Notes: a model not told the origin generated them from the letters alone. DNA of 29,559 nucleotides from GWC2-37-13 sp964564535 (GCA_964564535.1 CAZMBH010000008.1:1-29559), one strand, 5' to 3'; counted from the first letter of the stretch, positions 21,225 to 28,529 are shown. Program-made: numbers and translations.

Positions 21225-21286
21225 TGAAGTAGATCGCTTCGCGATCACTTCATGGCCGTGAAGTGATCTTTGATCTACTTCACGGC
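21225..21286. repeat. Double palindrome directly after tRNA-Tyr
   Basis: Two hairpins abut the tRNA CCA end. Hairpin 1 is TGAAGT-a-GATCG-CTTCG-CGATC-ACTTCA (21225-21252). Hairpin 2 has GCCGTGAAGT/ACTTCACGGC arms with an inner GATC-TTT-GATC (21255-21286). The 5' arm of hairpin 1 is also complementary to the 3' arm of hairpin 2, and the inner arms match each other, so the whole can refold as one long stem. There is no T-tract. It looks like a mobile palindromic element. Confidence 0.75.
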
Positions 21287-21291
21287 AATAA

Positions 21292-21320
21292 ATGACTCTT
21301 AAATAAATTGAAAGAGTCAT
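21292..21320 (+). promoter_or_regulatory. Inverted repeat before the GIY-YIG gene
   Basis: ATGACTCTT (21292-21300), 11 bases, AAGAGTCAT (21312-21320) form perfect 9-bp arms ending 3 bases before the ATG. This could be an operator or an mRNA hairpin controlling translation of the nuclease. Confidence 0.6.
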
Positions 21321-21323
21321 AAT

Positions 21324-21611
21324 ATGAAAAAACTCCAGTATTGCGTATACGTTTTATATTCTTTAAAAGATAATAATTTTTATATTGGTTATACAACCAA
21401 CCTTCATGATAGATTAACTTCTCATATTACTGGAAATTCTCAATCAACAGAATTTAGAAGACCGTTTGTCTTAATATTTTGTGAATACTATTTATCAAAA
21501 CACGATGCAACTCGTAGGGAAAAATATTTTAAGACAACTATTGGTAAAAAAGTACTTCGTTTGATGTTACAAGAATCATTAATTGAGGCGAAGGATAATT
21601 CTAGTGGATGA
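21324..21611 (+). CDS. Small GIY-YIG nuclease (UPF0213-like)
   Basis: The 95-residue protein is a single GIY-YIG domain: YCVYVLYSL (the GIY strand, Y-V-L form), NFYIGYTTNLHDRLTSH (YIG with catalytic Tyr and Arg) and ATRREKYFKTTIGK with the metal-binding Glu. Such stand-alone domains are common in bacteria and often recently moved; most are of unknown function, while others are homing or repair nucleases. It begins 100 bases after the tRNA, behind a palindromic region, and is followed by a partial copy of the tRNA 3' end. This position suggests it entered as a mobile unit using the tRNA gene end. Confidence 0.88.
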   Translation: MKKLQYCVYVLYSLKDNNFYIGYTTNLHDRLTSHITGNSQSTEFRRPFVLIFCEYYLSKHDATRREKYFKTTIGKKVLRLMLQESLIEAKDNSSG

Positions 21612-21650
21612 CCAGCTGTTCGAAGCCCGAAGGGCGAAGTGCAGAATCCT

Positions 21651-21678
21651 GGTATCCGAAGTTTCAACGAAGGATACC
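21651..21678. repeat. Hairpin GGTATCC / GGATACC
   Basis: Perfect 7-bp arms (21651-21657 and 21672-21678) with a 14-base loop lie between the GIY-YIG gene and the copied tRNA 3' end. Just before, GCCC-GAA-GGGC (from 21625) is another small hairpin. The structures are probably part of the inserted unit. Confidence 0.5.
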
Positions 21679-21689
21679 CCCCTCTGGAC
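21679..21689 (+). repeat. Partial copy of tRNA-Tyr 3' end
   Basis: CCCCTCTGGAC repeats positions 21212-21222, the 3' acceptor strand of the tRNA, and is followed by ATG where the tRNA has CATG. The two copies bracket the double palindrome and the GIY-YIG gene. Confidence 0.65.
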
Positions 21690-21871
21690 ATGTAAATAAA
21701 ATTTTATCGGTTATTTCAGATAAAAATAAATTAATTTATGTTTATTGTTTAAGTGGATCAAGAAGCGATGTCGTGGTAAATATTATGAAACAATCTGATT
21801 ATATGAATGTTTTTAGTATGACAAGTGGTCTTCTAATGTGGCGATTTAAGAAATATCAGTTAACAGTCTAA
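21689..21871 (+). pseudogene. C-terminal half of a rhodanese
   Basis: From just after the copied tRNA end the frame reads HVNKILSVISDKNKLIYVYC, with the rhodanese active-site loop CLSGSRS, then the C-terminal NIMKQSDYMNVFSMTSGLLMW. Rhodaneses carry sulfur on the active-site Cys. A single domain has about 100 residues; only about 60 remain and the N-terminal half is missing. A frame extending back to 21608 fuses it artificially to sequence of the tRNA-flank repeat. It was probably cut off by the insertion at the left. It may still be translated but is unlikely to fold. Confidence 0.65.
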
Positions 21872-21898
21872 ATAACGGGTTAAAAATTCTATCATCCT

Positions 21899-22237
21899 CT
21901 ATTTTCTCAAAAATTGATTTCGGGCGGCAATATTAAAATAATAAAAATATTTTTCCCAACTGGAATCGTTACTTTTGTAAAAATTATCTCCTACTAAATA
22001 ATCAGCTAATAGTTCCCTAAGTCTTAATATTTCTTTTAAATAATTTTTGTTTTTTTTGTCATCAACAGTAAAGTCGATCAGCTCCAGTGCTCGATAAAAT
22101 GCATTAAGACTCATTTTCTTATTATTTTTTTTCTGCCAATTGATTGCTCGTCCAACTTCAGCTCCGATGTTAGCCATTTGTTCAAATATTGAATAATCTT
22201 TCCATTTATCAATTACTTCCTTATGAAAAATATTCAT
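21899..22237 (-). CDS. Hypothetical helical protein, partner of DUF5674
   Basis: This 112-residue protein is all-helical with no signal peptide: FHKEVIDKWKDYSIFEQMANIGAEVGRAINW, then AFYRALELIDFTVDDKK and ILRLRELLADYLVG, ending WEKYFYYFNIAARNQ. The first half resembles a four-helix-bundle or HEPN-like arrangement, but no RxxxxH ribonuclease motif is seen. It overlaps the DUF5674 gene by 4 bases (ATGA), showing translational coupling. Two small cytoplasmic proteins locked together like this suggest a toxin-antitoxin-type or heteromeric unit. I recognise the pairing as a recurring one in Patescibacteria, but know of no function. Confidence 0.75.
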   Translation of the reverse strand: MNIFHKEVIDKWKDYSIFEQMANIGAEVGRAINWQKKNNKKMSLNAFYRALELIDFTVDDKKNKNYLKEILRLRELLADYLVGDNFYKSNDSSWEKYFYYFNIAARNQFLRK

Positions 22238-22575
22238 TTCTTGATTAACTTATTGACAATTTTAATAATTGTTTCTTGAAGTTTCCTATTGTCAATCCCT
22301 CTTGAAAAATTATTCATTTGCGGACGGATATTAATCATGGAATCAAATTCAACAAAATCATCTCCACTTATTTCGGGATAAAGATTAATTCCCCAAAGAT
22401 CATTTTGTTTTGAACCATTATCGAGCAGGTATTTTTCTTCATCAGAATGCATCGCACTGTCGACAACCATTATTTCTTTTTTTACATCAATAACTGCCTT
22501 TACCAAACCTCCAAACATTCTTGACGACATTAGTCTAAGTGAAGCAAGAGAGATTTTTTTGTCAATTAATTTCAT
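22234..22575 (-). CDS. DUF5674-family protein
   Basis: The 113-residue protein fits DUF5674, a family of unknown function common in Patescibacteria and some cyanobacteria. Conserved-looking features: ASLRLMSSRMFGGLVKAVIDVKKEIMVVDSAMHSDEEKYLLDNGS, then DLWGINLYPE and FDSMINIRPQMNNFSRGI, followed by a final helix. The charged strand-turn-strand with MHSDEE may hold the active or binding site. A TATAAT on the minus strand (22587-22582) ends 6 bases before the ATG, predicting a leaderless message. The downstream gene overlaps by 4 bases. Confidence 0.75.
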   Translation of the reverse strand: MKLIDKKISLASLRLMSSRMFGGLVKAVIDVKKEIMVVDSAMHSDEEKYLLDNGSKQNDLWGINLYPEISGDDFVEFDSMINIRPQMNNFSRGIDNRKLQETIIKIVNKLIKK

Positions 22576-22592
22576 AAAGTGATTATAACAAA

Positions 22593-24335
22593 TTAGTTCT
22601 TTTTATGATCCAACAACCATTTGACCCAGAAGGGGATTTTGACTTCCGGCAAGGCAGGGAAAATATACATGACCTGAGGAGTAGACATCGTCCATTTATT
22701 ATCACACCCGGTCCTTTTCACTGCCCAATAATAAAAACCTCTTTCTAACGGGGGAGTTGAAAAAATATTACCGCTCGTAGATGAAATAGTATATTCCTTA
22801 GTTGTTAAATTATCTCCTTTAGGAAATGAATTTTTTGCCCATATTATTAATGATTGGTTTACTGCATTATCAATACTTAAAGTTTTCCACTCAAGTTTTT
22901 CAGGATTAGTACCGTACCGTTTGGTTAAGGGGTTGACTTCTGAAACAATACATCCTATTTTTACAGGTTCTTGAATTAAAATATTTTTTAGCGCAGGTAT
23001 AGCAGGGGTATTGAGGATATCCGCTTCATTATAAACATCAATTAATTTTGCTTGATCAATATTATTATCAAGCGTGTTTGATAATGCTGTATTCCAGCTT
23101 TCAAAATCCCTATTCAGAGGGGCGAATTCAGGTGCAGCCCAAGGAATATAGCCATTTTTTTCAAGAGTTGAAAGCAGTAACGGAAACCCCAACGGATTTA
23201 AAGCTTTTCCATATATACTCATTCCCGGACGAGAAAAAGGAGATACCGATGCTCCTATCGCATCCATATAACGGAGCTCTCCCGGTCCTGCCTCGCTCCA
23301 AACATGGGTATATAGCCGTTGTTTGGGAATTCCATCCCTGTTTGCGATAAATGTGAACTCGTTAAAATATTTTTGAATAACTCCCTCCCTCATTTTAGTA
23401 ATTTCATCATATGTCCAGTTTTTATTTTGTCCGCATTCCTTATTATTCACAGGACAATATATATCTTGGATGGCCCTATATCCGTATGGCTTAAATTTGC
23501 TGTCTCCGGGTTTAAGAGCTCCGTTGAGAGTGACTTCCGTACCAATTGAAAGTCCTGCAAATAAATTATCTTTACCTTCTTTTTCCCACAAATTTAATTT
23601 ATCTGAAATTGTTTTTATAATTTTTTCATAGCGTTTTTTTTGCATACTAACAAAACTTGGTGAGGCGTTTGCTTGACCGGCCAGGTTTGGTGAAGGAGCA
23701 ACGTAGATATCGCCGCTGCCCCAATTTCTGATTCCAAATTTCATCGGCGTCGTCCAATCCTGCCAATCAACATTCCATTTGTTATCAGGATTAAATCCTT
23801 TAATAAATCTGCTTCTATATTCCGGGTCCCGAAGTTTTTTAAAAGGGCATTTTTCATAGTCGGTGTTTGTGCAACCGGGAATTTGGTTGCCGTCATAGTC
23901 CCACCAATTCCATAACTCCGGTAGTTCATCCCACCACTGAACCCCGTTTAAAGGAATGAAGACTGGAAAATTTTCTTCTTCAGCCAGCTCCATAATACGC
24001 CGCACCCGGACTACATACGGGGAATTATCACCGGGAACATCCATCGGGTAGTTCATATATTCCAGCAGTGTGCTCCAGGCAAGTTGGCGATCTTTAGTTG
24101 TGCCAATTGTTAAAAGGGCTTTTATTTTCCTTAATCGGGCTATAGCTTTTGGTTTGACAATATCCCTCCACTCTTTTTCCGGAGCGGACCAGTTGAGAGA
24201 ATGAAATGTATCGGAAAAGTTGATGACGATATATTGTGGGTCGGAACTAACTTGAAAAGCATCAACTGGTGGGCACAAAAAAAGAATGAAGAACAGCAAA
24301 TAAAAAAATTTTTTTATCAATCCGTTTTTATTCAT
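22593..24335 (-). CDS. Secreted glycoside-hydrolase-like protein
   Basis: The 580-residue exported protein has a signal peptide (KKFFYLLFFILFLCPPVDA) and a large domain with the look of a TIM-barrel glycosidase: many Trp and Tyr, FPVFIPLNGVQWWDELPE near the N-terminus, and FAGLSIGTEVTLNG with E267. Further on come LYTHVWSEAGPGELRYMDAIG and IPWAAPEFAPLNRD with E403. E267 and E403 are spaced like the acid/base and nucleophile of clan GH-A enzymes. The C-terminal 120 residues look like a fibronectin-type beta sandwich (VKIGCIVSEVNP; GFYYWAVKRTG), with a hydrophobic WVKWLLDHKKN end. I cannot assign a GH number. It may act on host or environmental polysaccharide. It is the neighbour of a membrane acyltransferase and a glycosyltransferase, so the region may handle surface glycans. 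Confidence 0.7.
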   Translation of the reverse strand: MNKNGLIKKFFYLLFFILFLCPPVDAFQVSSDPQYIVINFSDTFHSLNWSAPEKEWRDIVKPKAIARLRKIKALLTIGTTKDRQLAWSTLLEYMNYPMDVPGDNSPYVVRVRRIMELAEEENFPVFIPLNGVQWWDELPELWNWWDYDGNQIPGCTNTDYEKCPFKKLRDPEYRSRFIKGFNPDNKWNVDWQDWTTPMKFGIRNWGSGDIYVAPSPNLAGQANASPSFVSMQKKRYEKIIKTISDKLNLWEKEGKDNLFAGLSIGTEVTLNGALKPGDSKFKPYGYRAIQDIYCPVNNKECGQNKNWTYDEITKMREGVIQKYFNEFTFIANRDGIPKQRLYTHVWSEAGPGELRYMDAIGASVSPFSRPGMSIYGKALNPLGFPLLLSTLEKNGYIPWAAPEFAPLNRDFESWNTALSNTLDNNIDQAKLIDVYNEADILNTPAIPALKNILIQEPVKIGCIVSEVNPLTKRYGTNPEKLEWKTLSIDNAVNQSLIIWAKNSFPKGDNLTTKEYTISSTSGNIFSTPPLERGFYYWAVKRTGCDNKWTMSTPQVMYIFPALPEVKIPFWVKWLLDHKKN

Positions 24336-24363
24336 TTACTATTAAGTTTATCTTATTCCTCCA

Positions 24364-25359
24364 TCATTTCACTAATAAAGAAAGCTTTTTGAAAGTTAAT
24401 AGATCAAAAAGATAACAGAAAGCAAAACAGCCAATAGTATAAATAAATAAAATCTGAAATGGAAATATACCATTAATATATTTTATATTAGGAAAAATCT
24501 GCAGTAGTTTTTCAAAAAAAATTATATGACAAAGATAGACTCCAAATGAATAACCTCCGAATATATTAATAAGATTATTAATCTTCGCTGAAAAATTAAC
24601 CGGTCCAATCAAAAACATAGAAGACAAAACAAAAATTGTCCCTAAGAACAATTTAATTCCTGAATAATTATAACCCCAGGGTTGAGGAAATTTAAATAAG
24701 GTCAATAAAAACAAAGTCGATCCGGCAAGGCCAAATAAAAAAATCCGTCTTTTGTTTTGTACCATTAAGTTTGCAAAAAGCATTCCAAGTGAAGCGTATT
24801 TAATTAATTCAACGATTTGTCCGTAACTTTTTCTGATTTCATTAGTAAATAAATTAAAAAAACGGGTATTAATTCCTGCGTATTCAAGTATAACCGCAGT
24901 AACAATAATTACTAGATACAATAATGTTCTAAATTTGGAGGGCAGATAGGTGATTAACCAAAAAACAAATGTTAAACAGATTAATATTATTAAATAATAT
25001 AACGGAGTGTCGACGACTTTTCCGGTAAAAAGCTGAAGAAAAATATTTTTAATACTAATTAAATTAGGCTTTAGCAAAAATCCAAAACCGGACCAAAAAA
25101 TTAAAGGTAGAACCAACCGTTTTATTCTTGGTAGCAAGACTGAGATAGACAATCTTAGTTGGGAAAAATATTTACTCATAAGAAAGAACGAAAGAGAAAT
25201 GAAAAGGGGAACGGCATAATACCCATAAGATTCAAGGAAGTTAATTTTTCCATGGGCAACGTTTCTAATGTGGACGTTGACAACTAAAAAAGTGAGAATA
25301 ATTTTCAGTAAATCAAAAGTTGTGTTTCGCCCTTGTCCTTTAGCGACCTTTTTGACCAT
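24364..25359 (-). CDS. Membrane acyltransferase (acyltransferase 3 family)
   Basis: The 331-residue protein has about ten membrane helices and fits the acyltransferase 3 family, which O-acetylates surface sugars. The first helix has the expected layout, FDLLKIILTFLVVNVHIRN, with the family's catalytic-site His and a following Arg, then YGYYAVPLFISLSFFLMSKYF. Later helices include FGGYSFGVYLCHIIFFEKLL, where the conserved YxxHxxF-type C-terminal motif is seen. It is divergent from the glycosyltransferase gene, and their promoters overlap; its TATAAT (25372-25367) ends 7 bases before the ATG. Target glycan unknown. Confidence 0.85.
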   Translation of the reverse strand: MVKKVAKGQGRNTTFDLLKIILTFLVVNVHIRNVAHGKINFLESYGYYAVPLFISLSFFLMSKYFSQLRLSISVLLPRIKRLVLPLIFWSGFGFLLKPNLISIKNIFLQLFTGKVVDTPLYYLIILICLTFVFWLITYLPSKFRTLLYLVIIVTAVILEYAGINTRFFNLFTNEIRKSYGQIVELIKYASLGMLFANLMVQNKRRIFLFGLAGSTLFLLTLFKFPQPWGYNYSGIKLFLGTIFVLSSMFLIGPVNFSAKINNLINIFGGYSFGVYLCHIIFFEKLLQIFPNIKYINGIFPFQILFIYTIGCFAFCYLFDLLTFKKLSLLVK

Positions 25360-25379
25360 AATGAATATTATAGTAGAAT
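25352..25379 (+). promoter_or_regulatory. Overlapping divergent promoters
   Basis: Rightward: TTGACC (25352-25357), 16 bases, TAGAAT (25374-25379), 7 bases before ATG 25387. Leftward: TATAAT (25372-25367) 7 bases before ATG 25359 of the acyltransferase. The two polymerases cannot bind at once, so the genes compete. Both messages are predicted leaderless. Confidence 0.55.
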
Positions 25380-25386
25380 ATCAATA

Positions 25387-26775
25387 ATGAAAAGCAAAAT
25401 CTTTATTATTTTAACGGTAGTTTTTATATCGGTTATTTTTTTTAACCAATTTAAATTAATCAACCGGCCGGTTGTTGACAATGATGAGGGAATATATTTA
25501 ACCTCATTTTTGCTTGTTGATAAAGGCTACCAAGCTTATAAAAAAACTTACTTTTCCCAGCCGCCTGGTTTTTTGTTAAGCGTTTACCCGGGATTTGTTT
25601 TATTTGGGAAAACGCTGCAAGCAGCCCGGCTGACAATTAGTATTTGGTCGATGATCGGGCTTTTGGCAGTCATCTGGCTTGGTTTTGAATTAAAAAATAA
25701 ATGGACGGGTTTATTGGCAGCAGGTTTGTTATCACTTATACCTTCATATTTTAATCAATCCTTGACATTTCAATCAGATGTTCTAATCACGACATTTTCT
25801 TTAATTAGTTTGGCAACTTTGATACGATTTGGTAAAAACTTCTACCTGCCTTGGTTTATAATTTCTTCTTTTTTTTTAAATTTAGCTTTTTGGACGAAAT
25901 TTGACATTACTTTTTTTCCGTCATTTTTCTTAGCTCTATTTTTAATTTATAAAGACAAGAAATTCTTTTATAAAAAAATCATTAATCTTGTTCTTATTTT
26001 CTTTTCGGTAAGTCTGGCATTTTTTATTATTTTTATTCTTCCGTTTGGTATAAAAGAAGTTTTTTACAATTCTATATTGCTTAGATTCCAGGCAGCATCG
26101 TCTTCAACATCTTTTTCATTATTCTATTATCTAAAGAAAGATATTCTGCTGTCAGTAATTATTTTAGTCAGTTTGTTTTTGAGTTTTTTGAAAAATTCAA
26201 ACATCCGTTATCCATTAATAATTGTTTATATTTGGAGCATCTTTGTTTTAATTATTTTTTATTTTTATCGTCCCTTATTTCCTCATCATTTAGTAATCTT
26301 AACCGTACCCTTTGTCCTTTTATTTTCTGAAATATCTGAACTTTTTTTTAGAAACAAAAAATTATTTAGTTACTTTGTTTCGATTCTATTGATTATTTCT
26401 ATGGTCAATAGAATTTATATTGCAACTTCAACATCTTCAAGACTTATTAATCAACAACAAGAGAATGCAGTCAAAATAATTAATAAATATACAAATAACG
26501 AAGACGTTGTTGTCAGTGATGAAGAAATTTTTAACGGTTTATCAGGACGGCTACCGCCCCCGGAATTATCTGATATTTCACAGGTGAGGATCAGATCAAA
26601 TAATATGACCTCAGAGAACTTTAGAAAAATAATCAGTACTTACAAACCAAAGCTGATAATACCGTGGAATGGAAGATTAGAATCAATTAAAAATTTTAAA
26701 GAAAATTTATTAGGTTATAGAATCTTAACTTCATTTTCTTCTTCAAAAAATATTTATATAAGAATAGACAAGTAA
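25387..26775 (+). CDS. GT39/PMT-like membrane glycosyltransferase
   Basis: The start is ATG 25387 (MKSKIFIILTVVFISV); an in-frame upstream codon at 25333 lies within the neighbouring gene and the promoter and is rejected. The 462-residue protein is a GT-C fold glycosyltransferase related to ArnT/PMT. It has an N-terminal helix and then the first extracytoplasmic loop, whose acidic motif VVDNDEGIYL (D/E pair) is the catalytic base region. After this come KTYFSQPPGFLLSVYPGFVLFG and multiple membrane helices, and a soluble C-terminal domain. Such enzymes move a sugar from a polyprenyl phosphate donor to a lipid or protein on the outer face. It is divergent from an acyltransferase, as in surface-glycan gene clusters. 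Confidence 0.85.
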   Translation: MKSKIFIILTVVFISVIFFNQFKLINRPVVDNDEGIYLTSFLLVDKGYQAYKKTYFSQPPGFLLSVYPGFVLFGKTLQAARLTISIWSMIGLLAVIWLGFELKNKWTGLLAAGLLSLIPSYFNQSLTFQSDVLITTFSLISLATLIRFGKNFYLPWFIISSFFLNLAFWTKFDITFFPSFFLALFLIYKDKKFFYKKIINLVLIFFSVSLAFFIIFILPFGIKEVFYNSILLRFQAASSSTSFSLFYYLKKDILLSVIILVSLFLSFLKNSNIRYPLIIVYIWSIFVLIIFYFYRPLFPHHLVILTVPFVLLFSEISELFFRNKKLFSYFVSILLIISMVNRIYIATSTSSRLINQQQENAVKIINKYTNNEDVVVSDEEIFNGLSGRLPPPELSDISQVRIRSNNMTSENFRKIISTYKPKLIIPWNGRLESIKNFKENLLGYRILTSFSSSKNIYIRIDK

Positions 26776-26793
26776 TTTCTGTATACTCAATTA

Positions 26794-27708
26794 ATGAACG
26801 GAAAAGTTTCTATTATCGGCGGAGGACATGTTGGGATGAGCGCTGCGTTTGCGATGCTTCTTAAAAACACTGCCAGGGAATTAGTTCTTTTTGACCGTGA
26901 TACCGACAAAATGAAAGGGGAGCAGCTTGAGTTTCAACATAGTCTGACTTTCCTTGGAACAACAAAAATAGTGGCGGCCGAATCGCTCAGCGACTTAAAA
27001 AATAGCGACGTAATTGTTTTTACCGCCGGAAGAGGTCAGCTACCGGGGGAATCAAGACTTAATTTGGTCAAGAACAATATGGAAGTAATTGAAAAAATTT
27101 TTCCTGAAGTGATCAAAAATTCTCCTAACAGCGTGATAATGATGGTGACTAATCCTGTTGACATTCTAACCTATCAGGCAAGCAAACTTTTTAAATTACC
27201 ACCGGGAAAAATATTTGGCAGCGGAACAAGTTTAGACTCAGCCCGTTTCAGATTTCATTTATCGGAATATTTAGGTATTAACCCAAAAAATATCCACACA
27301 TATGTTTTAGGAGAGCATGGAGACAGTTCGTTTCCGACGATCTCTCACAGCAACATTGGCGGACAGCCGATGGAAACTTTTAAAAATATTTCACAAAAAA
27401 AAATTCAAGAGGCTTTTAAAAAAGCAAAAAATGCCGCCGGTACAATTATTGCCGCCAAAGGTTCAACCTACTATGCAATCGGAGTGGTTATCAACCAATT
27501 AGTTGATGCAATCCTGAGAGACACAAAAAGAGTTTATCCGGTTTCAATTCCCCTGACCGGCCAGTATGGATTTCATGGTGTTTCTATCAGTGTCCCTTGT
27601 GTGATCGGCAAAAACGGAGTGGAGAAAATTCTTGAAGTACCATTGTCAGAAGATGAAAAAAAATTAATGGAAAAATCTGTAAAAATTCTCAAAGGAATCG
27701 TTATTTAA
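26794..27708 (+). CDS. ldh: L-lactate dehydrogenase
   Basis: The 304-residue enzyme reduces pyruvate to L-lactate with NADH, regenerating NAD in fermentation. The Rossmann motif GGGHVGMS (9-16) is followed by D34 for the NAD ribose. The substrate loop TAGRGQLPGESRLNLV has Q82 at the position that is Gln in lactate and Arg in malate dehydrogenases, so LDH is favoured. R88, D148, R151 and H175 (GEHGDSSF) complete the active site. A TATACT ends 6 bases before the ATG, predicting a leaderless message. The 3' end overlaps the convergent rsmI gene by 8 bases. This supports a fermentative lifestyle. Confidence 0.93.
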   Translation: MNGKVSIIGGGHVGMSAAFAMLLKNTARELVLFDRDTDKMKGEQLEFQHSLTFLGTTKIVAAESLSDLKNSDVIVFTAGRGQLPGESRLNLVKNNMEVIEKIFPEVIKNSPNSVIMMVTNPVDILTYQASKLFKLPPGKIFGSGTSLDSARFRFHLSEYLGINPKNIHTYVLGEHGDSSFPTISHSNIGGQPMETFKNISQKKIQEAFKKAKNAAGTIIAAKGSTYYAIGVVINQLVDAILRDTKRVYPVSIPLTGQYGFHGVSISVPCVIGKNGVEKILEVPLSEDEKKLMEKSVKILKGIVI

Positions 27709-28399
27709 TAACGACGGTAATCTCTCCTTTATAATCCTTTTTTAATAGTTCATCAATCGGTCCACGGATTATTTCCTCAAACTTTTTTGTCATTTCCCGG
27801 CAAATAACTATTTCAAAATTACACTTCATTATATTAATATAATGAAGTGTTTCCTTGATCCGTAAGGGAGATTCATAGAAAACAAAAACCATATCAGGAA
27901 AAATAGTTTTTACTTGTTTCAATCTATCAATTAATTGAAATAACTGCGATTCTTTTTTCGGAAAGAAGCCAAGAAACATATGCTCCTGAGGGTTAAATCC
28001 TGAATAAACCAATGCCGTTGTTGTTGCCGATGGTCCGGGGATAACGGTGATAGGGAGATTCCGCTGAATACAGCTTTTAACCAGCAAATAACCGGGGTCG
28101 GAAACCAGGGGAGTGCCGGCCTCAGAAATCAGGGAAATATTTTTACCTTCTTTCAATAGGTCGATGATCTCCGGGAGTTTTTGAAATTCTTTTTCTTTGT
28201 AATAAGACCATAATTTAGGTTGTAGGTTGTAGTTAGTAGTTGGTAATAAAGAAGTAAACCTAGAATGTATTGCAGCAAGTAAAGTTTGGGCCGAGCGGGT
28301 GTCTTCAGCGAGAATGATATCAGAAACAGCTAAAGTTTTTGCCTGACGGAGAGAAAGATCATCGAGATTTCCAATGGGAGTTGCAACGATAGATAACAT
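27701..28399 (-). CDS. rsmI: 16S rRNA 2'-O-methyltransferase RsmI
   Basis: RsmI methylates the 2'-hydroxyl of C1402 in 16S rRNA using SAM. The 232-residue protein shows the family blocks: VATPIGNLDDLSLRQ at the start, LAEDTRSAQTLL, ISLISEAGTPLVSDPGYLLV, ITVIPGPSATTTALVYSG, MFLGFFPKK, FYESPLRIKETL and ICREMTKKFEEIIRG. It lacks the small C-terminal extension of E. coli RsmI (286 residues). It lies after the DedA gene on the same strand, with a palindromic repeat between them. The 3' end overlaps ldh by 8 bases. Confidence 0.95.
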   Translation of the reverse strand: MLSIVATPIGNLDDLSLRQAKTLAVSDIILAEDTRSAQTLLAAIHSRFTSLLPTTNYNLQPKLWSYYKEKEFQKLPEIIDLLKEGKNISLISEAGTPLVSDPGYLLVKSCIQRNLPITVIPGPSATTTALVYSGFNPQEHMFLGFFPKKESQLFQLIDRLKQVKTIFPDMVFVFYESPLRIKETLHYINIMKCNFEIVICREMTKKFEEIIRGPIDELLKKDYKGEITVVIK

Positions 28400-28430
28400 A
28401 TGTTTAAGTCAAAATTTAAAAACAGTCTAA

Positions 28431-28525
28431 TGTCATTCCCGCGAAGGCGGGAATCTAGACAAAATTATCCTACCTGTTTTTATAATGTGATTATAGACTG
28501 GATCCCCTCCTACGAGGGGATGACA
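28431..28525. repeat. MITE/REP-like palindromic element
   Basis: The element begins TGTCATTCCC and ends GGGGATGACA, 10-base terminal inverted repeats with one mismatch. Inside are two hairpins, CCCGC-GAAG-GCGGG and CCCCTC-CTAC-GAGGGG, and TCTAGAC / ATAGACTGG near the middle. This is the TGTCATTCCCGCG...GGAATGACA type of dispersed repeat known from many bacteria. It is GC-richer than the flanks and has no coding capacity. It may terminate the dedA transcript before rsmI. Confidence 0.75.
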
Positions 28526-28529
28526 GATT

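Noticed and set aside
21126..21320. Minus-strand 64-residue ORF over tRNA-Tyr
   Set aside because: It is the antisense of the tRNA and of the palindromes; no family resemblance.
21608..21871. Intact 87-residue protein
   Set aside because: The first 27 residues come from hairpins and the copied tRNA end; only the second half is rhodanese, so it is treated as a remnant.
25333..25386. Longer N-terminus of the GT39-like protein
   Set aside because: It would overlap the start of the divergent acyltransferase and the promoter; ATG 25387 gives a normal membrane N-terminus.
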